A stretch of DNA of 64,000 nucleotides from Paraburkholderia sp. BL10I2N1 (GTDB taxonomy: Bacteria; Pseudomonadota; Gammaproteobacteria; Burkholderiales; Burkholderiaceae). The position numbers were made by a program, and so were the translations under genes. Under the pieces are notes generated by a model that was given only the letters and a program-made list of their open reading frames with translations, searched no databases and had not been told where the DNA came from. This document shows, one piece after another, positions 18,558 to 27,724 of the stretch; position 1 is the first letter of the stretch; every line of letters starts with the position of its first letter. The stretch covers positions 2,914,001 to 2,978,000 of the forward strand of contig NZ_SNWA01000001.1 in NCBI RefSeq assembly GCF_004361815.1, written 5' to 3'.

Positions 18558-20249
18558 ATGCCCGTGCTGACGGATTCTCCCGATCCTCACTACTACCTGC
18601 GCAATTTCCAGCGCGCGCTGGCGTGGGTCGACGAGCGCTACGACGACCTGCTCGATCCGGCCGAACACGCTTTCATGCATGCGTTTGACAGCTTGCCGCT
18701 GGCCTCGCAGGCGCTCCTCGTGCGGATGCTGATGCGCAAGGGGTCGCTCTTTCGCGCAAGCAGGCTTGTCTACAGCGAAATAGGTTGCCCGCTGGAGGCT
18801 GCGCAGCCGCTCGTCGCGCGCGGCTTCGTCGATCCGGACCCGCTCCTCACGCTCGACGAACTGTTCAGCGTCTGCACCCGGCCCGAACTGTCCAGCATGT
18901 TTTCCGGCGTCGCCGCCCGATCCAGCATCCGCAAGGCGGATCTGCTCGCGCAGTTGCGCGAACGGCACGGCGACGCGAGACGTTTCGCGCTCTGGTGCAC
19001 GCAATCGTCCGACCGTGTGCTTCGGGTGGCCGTCACGCCGTTGTGCGACCGCTTGCGGCTGATGTTTTTCGGCAACCTGCATCAGGACTGGTCGGAGTTC
19101 GTGCTTGCGGATCTCGGTGTGTTCCAGTACGAAACGGTGGCATTCGCGCCGTCGTCGCGGGCGTTTCAGCAGCGCGCGGATATCGATGTCTATCTTGCGC
19201 TGCACGCATGCCGTGAAGCGCTCGATGGCTGGCCGGATGACGAACCGCTGGATGCGCTGCTGTCGTCCGTCGATGCCTGTTCCAGCGCGAACATCTGGCT
19301 CGAGACGCGCCGCGCCAGGCTGCTGTTCCGCATCGGCCAGCATTGCGAGCGTCTGCAGGACTGGGCGACTGCGCTGACGGTCTACGAACGGTGCCTGTGG
19401 CCGGGAGCCCGTCACCGGCGCATACGGGTGCTCGAGCGCGGCGGCCACTTCGAGCAGGCGTTCGCGCTTGCGGGGCAGGCTGTTGATGCGCCCGAGAGCG
19501 ATGAGGAAAGCCAGCGCGTGGCGCGCATGCTGCCACGGCTGCAACGGAGGGTCGGGCAGGCGGTTCCGCGTCCGGCCGGGGCGCGCGCTATTGCGCGCAG
19601 CGTGCTCACGCTTCCTCGCCCCTCGGAACCCGTCAACGTCGAAGCGGTGGCGCGCGATTATCTGGGGTGCGTCGAGGCGCCGGTTCACTACGTCGAAAAC
19701 GCGCTGATCAATTCGCTGTTCGGTCTGCTGTGCTGGGAGCCGGTTTTTGCGGCGATCCCCGGCGCCTTTTTTCACCCATTCCAGCGCGGTCCGGCGGATC
19801 TGCACGCGCCCGACTTCCACGCGCGCCGCGCCGCGCAATTCGCCGCCTGCCTCGCCCAGCTCGACAGTACGCAATATCGCGACACTATCCTGCGTCACTA
19901 CGAATCCAAGGCTGGTCTGCAGTCGCCGTTCGTCTTCTGGGGGCTGCTCACGCCGGAGCTGCTGACGCTCGCGCTCGACTGTCTGCCTGCCGCGCATCTG
20001 AAGCGCTGGTTTGAACGGCTGCTCATGGACATCAGAAGCAACCGTTCGGGCCTGCCGGATCTCATCCAGTTCTGGCCTGCCGAGCGACGGTACGAACTGA
20101 TCGAGGTGAAAGGTCCTGGCGACCGTCTTCAGGACAACCAGATCCGCTGGCTGGAATACTGCGTCGAGCACGGTATGCCGGTGCGCGTGCTCGACGTGCG
20201 CTGGGCCGACGACGCACGCGCCGCCGCTCCGGTGGGGGCTTTGGCGTGA
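18558..20249 (+). CDS. FAN1-type structure-specific nuclease (VRR-NUC domain)
   Basis: A 563-residue protein matching bacterial FAN1 homologues: a helical N-terminal part with a SAP-like DNA-binding segment, a TPR-like middle, and a C-terminal VRR-NUC domain. The catalytic PD-(D/E)XK residues are visible: Asp501 in G-L-P-D-L-I, and Glu516 and Lys518 in L-I-E-V-K-G-P-G-D-R-L, followed by the family Q-x-x-W motif (Q-I-R-W-L). FAN1 enzymes cut 5' flaps and unhook DNA interstrand crosslinks. The gene has a LexA box and overlaps the next helicase gene by 4 bases, so a two-gene DNA-repair operon induced by damage is likely. Confidence 0.88.
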   Translation: MPVLTDSPDPHYYLRNFQRALAWVDERYDDLLDPAEHAFMHAFDSLPLASQALLVRMLMRKGSLFRASRLVYSEIGCPLEAAQPLVARGFVDPDPLLTLDELFSVCTRPELSSMFSGVAARSSIRKADLLAQLRERHGDARRFALWCTQSSDRVLRVAVTPLCDRLRLMFFGNLHQDWSEFVLADLGVFQYETVAFAPSSRAFQQRADIDVYLALHACREALDGWPDDEPLDALLSSVDACSSANIWLETRRARLLFRIGQHCERLQDWATALTVYERCLWPGARHRRIRVLERGGHFEQAFALAGQAVDAPESDEESQRVARMLPRLQRRVGQAVPRPAGARAIARSVLTLPRPSEPVNVEAVARDYLGCVEAPVHYVENALINSLFGLLCWEPVFAAIPGAFFHPFQRGPADLHAPDFHARRAAQFAACLAQLDSTQYRDTILRHYESKAGLQSPFVFWGLLTPELLTLALDCLPAAHLKRWFERLLMDIRSNRSGLPDLIQFWPAERRYELIEVKGPGDRLQDNQIRWLEYCVEHGMPVRVLDVRWADDARAAAPVGALA

Positions 20250-22531
20250 CGTACATCGTCGCCGTGCGTGCGTTGTGCGAATTCGCGGCGAAGCGGGGCG
20301 ATCTCGATTTGCGCTTCACGCCCGCACCGACGGGGCAGGAAGGCATCGCCGGCCATGCGACGGTGAGCGGCCGGCGCGCGAGCGGCTACGAAGCCGAAAT
20401 CACGCTGACTGGCGTGCATCGCGGGCTGACCGTGCGCGGCCGTGCGGACGGCTATGATCCCGCGCTCAACCGGCTGGAGGAGATCAAGACCTATCGTGGC
20501 GAGCTGGACAGCATGCCGGCCAATCATCGCGCGCTGCACTGGGCGCAGGCGCGCGTGTATGGCCACCTGCTGTGCCAGCAGCGCGGGCTCGCGGAACTGT
20601 TCGTCGCACTCGTCTACTTCGATATCGTGAGTCAGAAGGAAACGCTCTTGACCGAGACGCATACGGCGGCCTCGCTCGAAGCATTCTTCGTCGACCAGTG
20701 CGAGCGTTTCAGCGACTGGGCCATGCGCGAAGAATCGCATCGCAACGCGCGCAATGCCGCGCTGGCCGCGCTGCCGTTTCCCTACAGCGCGTTTCGCAGC
20801 GGTCAGCGTGAACTGGCGGTGTCGGTGTACCGTGCCGCGCGCGATGGCAGGTGCCTGATGGCGCAGGCGCCCACCGGTATCGGCAAGACGCTTGGGACGA
20901 TTTTTCCGTTGCTCAAGGCGTGCGCGGGCGACCAGCTGGACCGGGTCTTCTTCCTCACGGCCAAAACGCCAGGCCGGGCGCTGGCACTCGATGCCGTCGC
21001 AACGCTACGCGCCAGCGCGGGCGGCGGCGAACTGCCGCTGCGGGTGCTTGAACTGGTCGCGCGCGACAAGGCCTGCGAGCATCCGGACAAGGCGTGCCGC
21101 GGTGAGTCGTGTCCGCTCGCGCGCGGTTTCTACGACCGGCTCGCCGATGCGCGCAGCGCCGCGCTGGCGTCGGGTCGACTGGATCGCGCGGCGGTCCGTA
21201 CCGCGGCGCTCGCGCATGATGTCTGTCCGTACTACCTCGCGCAGGAACTCGCGCGCTGGAGCGACGTGATCGTTGGCGACTACAACTACTACTTCGACAG
21301 CAGCGCGCTGCTCTACGCACTCACACAGATGAATCAGTGGCGCGTCGCGGTGCTGGTCGACGAGGCGCACAACCTGCTCGACCGCGCGCGCAGGATGTAC
21401 ACGGCGGCGCTCGACCAGACGTCGCTCAGCATCGTACGCAAGACGGCGCCGGCCATGTTGCGCAAACCGCTCGCACGGCTGTCGCGCGAATGGAATGCGT
21501 TGAACCGCGCGCAGACGGACGGCTACGCCGTCCACCCTGAAGTTCCCGCGCGCCTGCAATCGGCGCTGCAGAATCTGATCAGCACGGTGACAGAGCAGTT
21601 GGCCGAAGCGCCCGCCACCCTCGATGGCAATGCAACGCTCTTGCGCCTCCATTTCGACGCGATGCATTTCGTGGCGCTCGCCGAGCAGTTCGGCACGCAT
21701 TCGATCTTCGACGTGACGCTCCCCGCTGAACGTCACGCGGGCCGCACAACGACGGGCTCCGTGCTGTGCGTGCGCAACGTGATCCCCGCGTCGTTTCTGG
21801 CCCCACGCTACGCTGCTGCGCACGCGACCGTCATGTTCTCGGGCACGCTGAGCCCGCACCGGTTCTATCGCGACACGCTGGGTCTGCCGGAGGATACCGG
21901 GTGGCTCGACGTCGACGGTCCGTTCCGGGCTGAGCAACTGACCGTGCGCGTGGCGCGCAACGTGTCGACGCGCTGGCGTGACCGCGAGCGTTCGCTGATC
22001 CCGATCGCGGACCTGATCGCCGCGCAGTATGCCGTGAAGCCCGGCAACTATCTCGGCTTTCTGAGCAGCTTCGACTATCTGCAGCGCGTCGTCGCGTTGA
22101 TGAGTGAGCGGCATCCCGATCTGCCCGTGTGGGCACAGGAGCCGGGCATGGACGAAGCCGGTCGCGAGGCGTTTCTCGCACGCTTTACGACGTCGGGGCA
22201 GGGCGTCGGGTTCGCCGTATTGGGTGGCGCTTTTGCGGAGGGAATCGATCTTGTCGGCGAACGGCTGATCGGCGCCTTCATCGCGACCCTCGGCTTGCCG
22301 CAGATGAACGCCGTCAACGAACAGATGCGGCGCACGATGGACGCGAAGTTCGGCAACGGCTACGACTACACGTATCTCTATCCAGGCTTGCAGAAGGTTG
22401 TGCAGGCGGCGGGGCGTGTGATTCGCACGGAACACGACGCGGGCGTGGTGCATCTGATCGACGACCGCTACCGGCGTGCCGATGTGCAGCAGTTGTTGCC
22501 GCGCTGGTGGCACCTGGATGGTGACAGGTGA
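20246..22531 (+). CDS. XPD/DinG-like Fe-S helicase with N-terminal PD-(D/E)XK-like domain
   Basis: A 761-residue superfamily 2 helicase. The GTG start at 20246 overlaps the FAN1 stop (GTGA). Residues about 50-110 look like a RecB/Cas4-type nuclease: G-R-A-D-G-Y-D (Asp68), E-E-I-K-T-Y (Glu79, Lys81), then Q-A-R-V-Y-G (Gln101). The helicase core has Walker A A-P-T-G-I-G-K-T (208-215), four cysteines for a [4Fe-4S] cluster (Cys277, 284, 289, 327), a D-E-A-H box (372-375) and a C-terminal motif VI region Q-A-A-G-R-V-I-R. XPD/DinG enzymes unwind 5' to 3'. Pairing with FAN1 suggests joint processing of crosslinks or flaps. Confidence 0.88.
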   Translation: MTYIVAVRALCEFAAKRGDLDLRFTPAPTGQEGIAGHATVSGRRASGYEAEITLTGVHRGLTVRGRADGYDPALNRLEEIKTYRGELDSMPANHRALHWAQARVYGHLLCQQRGLAELFVALVYFDIVSQKETLLTETHTAASLEAFFVDQCERFSDWAMREESHRNARNAALAALPFPYSAFRSGQRELAVSVYRAARDGRCLMAQAPTGIGKTLGTIFPLLKACAGDQLDRVFFLTAKTPGRALALDAVATLRASAGGGELPLRVLELVARDKACEHPDKACRGESCPLARGFYDRLADARSAALASGRLDRAAVRTAALAHDVCPYYLAQELARWSDVIVGDYNYYFDSSALLYALTQMNQWRVAVLVDEAHNLLDRARRMYTAALDQTSLSIVRKTAPAMLRKPLARLSREWNALNRAQTDGYAVHPEVPARLQSALQNLISTVTEQLAEAPATLDGNATLLRLHFDAMHFVALAEQFGTHSIFDVTLPAERHAGRTTTGSVLCVRNVIPASFLAPRYAAAHATVMFSGTLSPHRFYRDTLGLPEDTGWLDVDGPFRAEQLTVRVARNVSTRWRDRERSLIPIADLIAAQYAVKPGNYLGFLSSFDYLQRVVALMSERHPDLPVWAQEPGMDEAGREAFLARFTTSGQGVGFAVLGGAFAEGIDLVGERLIGAFIATLGLPQMNAVNEQMRRTMDAKFGNGYDYTYLYPGLQKVVQAAGRVIRTEHDAGVVHLIDDRYRRADVQQLLPRWWHLDGDR

Positions 22532-22786
22532 GTTGACGAGGCCTGGTGCGTACAGGATGTCGGGTTCATGCGATCCTGAGTTTCGGCGCGCCGCTCTGGG
22601 TAGCCTTCTTCAGGAAGCCGGCATTCCTCGCGCCACGGGTCGATCTGGTCCTGGAACTCGGCGGCCCGCAGGCGCTGCCGGTCCAGCGCGCCCTTCGTCC
22701 GTGTCAGGCTGGCAGCCCGTCAGCATTGAGGGTGGGTATCGCGACCGTACGCTACAATTGCCGACGGCCTGAACAACGGATAATCA

Positions 22787-23272
22787 ATGAAGACTCGGAC
22801 TCTATCTATCGCATGTGCGACGATCGGCGCCGTCCTGGTGGCCGGATGCACGGCCGCGTACAAGAACTCGGACGCATGCGCACAGACGATGCGGGGGAAA
22901 TTCGCCGAAACGTCCGACCAGAAGCTCGCCATTTCGCACACCGGGGTGGGGATCAATGGCACGCGTGTGGTGGTCGAAGGGCAGTTTGAACCGAGTGCCG
23001 CCTCGCTTGCCTCAGAAGCTGCGGCGGCTTCTGCCGTGGCGGCGGGAGCAAGCCCCGAAGAGGTGAAGGAGGCTGCTGCCTCGGCGGCCGCCGCGGTTTC
23101 CGCTTCCGCGGCTTCCGGTGCCGCGGCAAAACCGGCTGGAAAGAAAAAGAAGGTGGTCAGGGGCGCCGCCGCCGAGTGCACCTTCAACGGACTGAACCTC
23201 ACCGCGTTCCACTGGCTGGCGCCCGCCGAGCTCGCGCATCCCGCTGACACGTCTGGCGAAGCGGCTGAGTGA
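22787..23272 (+). CDS. Hypothetical Ala-rich lipoprotein
   Basis: 161 residues. A short signal peptide ends in a lipobox (L-V-A-G-C-T), so the protein is probably lipid-anchored in the envelope. The middle (about residues 75-115) is a long Ala/Ser/Glu-rich stretch that looks helical, followed by a Lys patch (G-K-K-K-K-V-V). Four cysteines are present, including the lipobox one. I do not recognise a family. It stands alone between the helicase and another hypothetical gene. Confidence 0.65.
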   Translation: MKTRTLSIACATIGAVLVAGCTAAYKNSDACAQTMRGKFAETSDQKLAISHTGVGINGTRVVVEGQFEPSAASLASEAAAASAVAAGASPEEVKEAAASAAAAVSASAASGAAAKPAGKKKKVVRGAAAECTFNGLNLTAFHWLAPAELAHPADTSGEAAE

Positions 23273-23438
23273 AACACTGAATGAGCGTCTTGCAGGCGCG
23301 GTCGCCAGCGTCAGCATGAGTGCGTTGGCGGCTCGATCTGGCTTGCGCGGCGCTGTTCAGACGGGCCTTCCCGAACCGATGGGCGTCTGGCTGCGCACGT
23401 GCTACGATTCCTGGATGGCTGACGAAGGAGGGCTCGTA

Positions 23439-23666
23439 ATGGACGGCTTTGTCACGCATCAGATCGAAGGCGCCTCTGTCGACATAGACGTCGTTCCCGC
23501 AAAACCACACGGTTTCTGTGCCCGGTACCGGATTTTTCGCGACGCCGCCGATCAGCCCGAATGGCATCAGGTGCATGTCTCAGGCAGTACCTTCGACACC
23601 GCAGAAGAGGCCGAGGAAGCCGCGCGATCGATGGCGCTCGAACATCTGCTGGCGCGCGGATCATAG
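23439..23666 (+). CDS. Conserved hypothetical small protein
   Basis: 75 residues, starting at an ATG with a strong GAAGGAGG site 8 bases upstream; a longer reading frame exists but lacks such a site. The product is acidic and soluble, ending in an alternating Glu/Ala helix (T-A-E-E-A-E-E-A-A-R-S-M). It has no signal peptide, membrane helix or recognised domain. Similar small proteins are common in Burkholderia genomes (impression, not checked). Confidence 0.6.
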   Translation: MDGFVTHQIEGASVDIDVVPAKPHGFCARYRIFRDAADQPEWHQVHVSGSTFDTAEEAEEAARSMALEHLLARGS

Positions 23667-24332
23667 CGCGTCGCGCGGCTGCCGCGCGACGTCCCGCCTC
23701 GCGGACTGCCCGCTGCGCGGGATGGCGCTTCATTCGCCTCTCTCCGGTGGCGATCTTTTCCTTCTTTTCCTGCCGGCAGCGCGGGCTCTTCTCTTGCCGG
23801 CGCTGAGACATCCGCTCGCCGGTTGACGCCGGCCTTCATTCAAAAAAGCGCTCGACAGGCTTTCCCTTGAGGAACGGCCTGCGCCGTGCTGCGTCTTTGC
23901 GGGACGCAAGCGGGATGCAAGCGGATCGCAACGAAACACGATGGGCGGCCAGGTGAAGAAACACGTGTGGAGTTGCGGAATGATCGTAGGGACGCCGGTG
24001 ACGTATGCGAACGCACCGGGAATTTGAGAGTTTTCTTGTGTTGCCGGAGTGACCGTATTTGTAGGATTTGCCTTTCATATTTGTAGGGCAATCCTGCCGG
24101 TTGGGTAGGAATGCCGCGTTAGAGGCGCGCTGCAGGTTCGCCGGAAAGCTGCGGAATACATGGATCGCCTGACCAGGCCGGGAACCTTCTGGCTACGTCA
24201 CGTGTGATGCATGTATTTCGGACTGCGAACCTGAGTTTCGAGCGTTACGGGGGCTTCATCGAGATTGTTGCGATGAAGGCGTAGCAGATCCGGTTCTGGC
24301 CGGTCGGTCATTTACTCGTTTTAAGGTCTCAA
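23667..24332. other. Intergenic region upstream of the autotransporter
   Basis: About 665 bases without a supportable gene. It includes G/C-rich inverted segments (about 23660-23700) and two copies of ATTTGTAGG near 24056 and 24080. It probably carries the promoter of the large adhesin gene, but no clear -35/-10 pair stands out. Confidence 0.3.
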
Positions 24333-27300
24333 ATGAATAAATCGCATCGCGTAGTGTGGAGCGACACCACGAATTCGTGGGTTGCAGCGTCGGAACTTGC
24401 CGTGGCAAGGCGAGGGGGACTGTCTCGCCGGGCTGATGTTGCGGCGGCGATCCTTGGCCTCGGCGCGATGGCATCTGTCCCGGTCGCTGAAGCAGCGGGC
24501 ACGCCGGAGATCGATCTCACCACATTCATGGCCATTAGCTCGATCGTGACGCAAGGAGGGGCTACGACTGCCAGTGACGACCTGAATGCGATGGCCATCG
24601 GACCGATGGCGGCTGCGCTTGGTAAGAATGCCACGGCTATCGGCGCAACCTCCGCCGCCGCGACTGAGGGCACGACCGCAGTGGGCGTTGGCTCGGGTGC
24701 GCTTGCATTGAACGCCACGGCTGTGGGAATGAATGCCACGACGGGCATTTACGCGACGAACGGCGTCTCGATCGGCTACACAGCCAGCGCGGAGGGCGCG
24801 AACGCGATCGCGCTTGGCCAGTTCACCGTGGCAAACGGCGACGATTCTGTGGCCTTCGGTTCCAGAGCGTTCACGGCGCAGGGCGCAACCGGCTCCATGG
24901 CTTTCGGCTCTGGCGCCAAGGCCATGGTTGAGGACGCCTTCGCGTTCGGCACGAATTCCGTCGCAGACCGGGCACATACCATTTCTGTCGGGAGTGCGGA
25001 CCAGACGCGCCAGATCGTCAACGTGGCGGCTGGTATCGAGGACAACGACGTGGTCAACGTCAGTCAGTTGAAGGGAATCGTCACCGCGATCGGTGGCGGT
25101 GCCGCATTGGATCCGGATGGCTCGGTAGCGGGCCCAACCTACTACGTCGCAGGAAATACGTACAACAACGTCGGCGATGCGATCACGCATGTGGACGGTG
25201 CGGTCACCAATGTGACGAATATTGTGAACGGCATCGAGAATGGTGCAGGTATCAAGTACGTGCATGTGAACTCGACACTGGACGATTCGTCGGCGAATGG
25301 AGTCGAAAGTGTCGCAATCGGCGGTGGCGCGCAGGCTACAGCCGATCATTCGGTGGCGCTCGGTGCGAACTCGCTGGCAGACCGGGCGAATTCGGTCTCC
25401 GTTGGCTCTGCCGGCCAGGAGCGTCAGCTGATCAACGTTGCGGCGGGCAGCGCCGACACCGACGCAGTCAACCTTCGGCAATTGCGTGAGGCGGGCATCA
25501 ACACCGACAGCAGCGGCAATGTCACGACTCCCTTCGTGACGTACGACGATACGTCGAAAACCCAGATCACGCTGGGCGGGACAGGCGCGAGCGTACCGGT
25601 GGCCATCTCGAACGTGAAGCCCGGTTCAGTCGCGCCAGGCAGTCTGGATGCGACGAATGGCGGACAGCTTTACAGCCTGGCGGACAGTGTTGCCAATGCG
25701 CTGGGCGGCGGTTCATCCGTCGGGTCCGACGGGGCGGTGTCGTCCCCTGTCTACAACGTGGCCGGCGACACGTACCACAACGTCGGCGATGCGATCACAC
25801 ATATCGACGGCGACGTCACCAACGTGATGAACGTGGTCAATAGTATCCAGAACGGCGCCGGCATCAAGTATTTCCAGGCGAATTCAACGCAGGACGAAGC
25901 CGCGGCTACCGGGAGCGAGGCCGTGGCGATCGGCGGAAATGCGCAGGCGACGGCGGACAACTCGGTGGCGCTCGGCGCGAACTCGACGACGACCGCGGAT
26001 CTCACAGCCTCTGCATACCGTGCCGGCAGTGGTGCTGTCGCTGGAGCGACACCGTTCGGCGAGGTGTCGGTGGGGTCAGCTGGCATGGAGCGCCGCGTGA
26101 CGAACGTAGCCGCCGGCGCCGCTGACACGGATGCGGTCAATGTCAGCCAGCTCAAATCGGTGGTTGAAGGCAGCGTCGCGGATGCCGTCATGTATGACGA
26201 CGCTAATCATGAAAGCGTCAGGTTGGGAGGCATCGGTTCCAATGTGCCGGTCCGCCTCGGCAACGTCGCGCCGGGGATGATCGCATCGGGAAGCACCGAC
26301 GCCATCAATGGCGGTGAGATGTACAACCTGGCGAGCAGCGTGGCCGACGCACTGGGCGGCGGTTCGTCGGTCAATCCGGATGGCACCCTCCAGCAACCCG
26401 TCTACAACATCGGTGGCAAGACATATCACAACATCGGCGACGTTGTGACAAATATCGATGGGCGCGTGACCAACAACACGAATTCAATTACCAATATCAA
26501 TCAGATACTCAATGAGATCACGAATACTGGTGGTGGTATCAAGTACGTGCATGTCAACTCCGCGCTTGACGACTCGCTCGCGACGGGGGCGGACAGTGTC
26601 GCAATCGGCGGCAATGCACAGGCGGCGTTCGACAACTCGATCGCACTGGGCGCGAACTCGTCGACCGACCGCGCGAATTCGTTGTCGGTCGGCTCGGCAG
26701 GACATGAGCGGCAGATTACGAACGTCGCAGCTGGTACGGCAGATACCGATGCAGTGAACGTCGCACAACTGAAGCAGAGCGGTGTAATCGACGAAAACGG
26801 CAACACCCGTGCAGCAGTGACATACGACAGCAAGGACGGCGCACCGGATTACGGAAACGTCACGCTTGGCAACGGTGTCGCCGGTGGCACGGTTCTGCAT
26901 AACGTCGGTGCCGGTACGCTCGATTCCGATGCGGTTAATGTTGGCCAACTGAATGAAGCCCTTGGGCAGATCACAAACAACCTCGCCGGCGGCACGAGCC
27001 CGTTCCTGAGCGTCAACGGCGACGCCAGTACGGAAGCATCTGCGGCGTCCGGTACGCACGCTGCGGCACTGGGCGCGAACGCCGTTGCGAACGGCACCGA
27101 CGCGATGGCCTTTGGAGCGAACGCGGCTGCAAGCGGAAACGGCACCACGGCAGTAGGATCCAACTCGATCGCGAGCGCGCCAAACACGACCGCGCTGGGA
27201 TGGGGCAGCGCTGCAACGGCCGATGGGTCAGTCGCGCTGGGTGCGGGTTCAGTCGCTGATCGCGCAAACTCGGTTTCGGTCGGCAGCGTCGGTGCCGAGC

Positions 27301-27644
27301 GGCAGATCACCAATGTAGCGCCGGGTACGCTCGGTACGGATGCCGTCAACCTGAACCAGCTCAACTCGGCCGTCGCGCAGACCAACCAGTCGATCCACGA
27401 TCTCGATACGAGTACGCGCAAGGGGATCGCTGCGGCTTCTGCGTTGCAGATCGTGACACCTTATCTCCCCGGCCGCACAACGCTCAATGCGGGCGTCGCG
27501 GCATACCGCGGTCAGGCAGCACTGGGTCTCGGCGTGTCGCGCTGGAACGAAAAAGGCACGATCAATTTCAACGCCGGTGTGGCTTCCTCAGGGAGCAACA
27601 GCACGATTGTGCGCGCCGGTATCGGCATTGTTCTCGGCGACTGA
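24333..27644 (+). CDS. Trimeric autotransporter adhesin (YadA-like)
   Basis: A 1103-residue type Vc secreted surface adhesin. It begins with an extended signal peptide region (M-N-K-S-H-R-V-V-W-S-D-T-T-N-S-W-V-A), as in many large autotransporters, with cleavage probably after A-E-A-A near residue 56. The passenger has YadA-like head repeats (A-I-G-x-x-A; S-V-A-L-G-A-N-S) and repeated neck motifs (S-V-G-S-A-G-x-E-R-Q, then D-A-V-N-V-x-Q-L). The module G-A-G-I-K-Y-x-x-x-N-S recurs three times. The last 70 or so residues form the beta-barrel anchor. Trimers are assembled in the outer membrane with BamA. An OmpA-like lipoprotein gene follows. Confidence 0.95.
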   Translation: MNKSHRVVWSDTTNSWVAASELAVARRGGLSRRADVAAAILGLGAMASVPVAEAAGTPEIDLTTFMAISSIVTQGGATTASDDLNAMAIGPMAAALGKNATAIGATSAAATEGTTAVGVGSGALALNATAVGMNATTGIYATNGVSIGYTASAEGANAIALGQFTVANGDDSVAFGSRAFTAQGATGSMAFGSGAKAMVEDAFAFGTNSVADRAHTISVGSADQTRQIVNVAAGIEDNDVVNVSQLKGIVTAIGGGAALDPDGSVAGPTYYVAGNTYNNVGDAITHVDGAVTNVTNIVNGIENGAGIKYVHVNSTLDDSSANGVESVAIGGGAQATADHSVALGANSLADRANSVSVGSAGQERQLINVAAGSADTDAVNLRQLREAGINTDSSGNVTTPFVTYDDTSKTQITLGGTGASVPVAISNVKPGSVAPGSLDATNGGQLYSLADSVANALGGGSSVGSDGAVSSPVYNVAGDTYHNVGDAITHIDGDVTNVMNVVNSIQNGAGIKYFQANSTQDEAAATGSEAVAIGGNAQATADNSVALGANSTTTADLTASAYRAGSGAVAGATPFGEVSVGSAGMERRVTNVAAGAADTDAVNVSQLKSVVEGSVADAVMYDDANHESVRLGGIGSNVPVRLGNVAPGMIASGSTDAINGGEMYNLASSVADALGGGSSVNPDGTLQQPVYNIGGKTYHNIGDVVTNIDGRVTNNTNSITNINQILNEITNTGGGIKYVHVNSALDDSLATGADSVAIGGNAQAAFDNSIALGANSSTDRANSLSVGSAGHERQITNVAAGTADTDAVNVAQLKQSGVIDENGNTRAAVTYDSKDGAPDYGNVTLGNGVAGGTVLHNVGAGTLDSDAVNVGQLNEALGQITNNLAGGTSPFLSVNGDASTEASAASGTHAAALGANAVANGTDAMAFGANAAASGNGTTAVGSNSIASAPNTTALGWGSAATADGSVALGAGSVADRANSVSVGSVGAERQITNVAPGTLGTDAVNLNQLNSAVAQTNQSIHDLDTSTRKGIAAASALQIVTPYLPGRTTLNAGVAAYRGQAALGLGVSRWNEKGTINFNAGVASSGSNSTIVRAGIGIVLGD

Positions 27645-27724
27645 TCCAATCAGGGCTTTCGGCATTGTTTGAAGGAAGGGGCGTGCTACAGCGACAGCGG
27701 CGGCGTCTCTTCCGAAGGAAAGAC

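Noticed and set aside
18522..20171. 549-residue minus-strand frame over the FAN1 gene
   Set aside because: Antisense shadow; composition unnatural.
21005..22513. 502-residue minus-strand frame over the helicase
   Set aside because: Antisense shadow of a gene with clear helicase motifs.
24321..25481. 386-residue minus-strand frame over the adhesin
   Set aside because: Shadow produced by repeat codons of the autotransporter.
25000..27400. Regular repeats that might suggest a CRISPR array
   Set aside because: They are in-frame protein repeats of the adhesin, with no constant repeat-spacer pattern.
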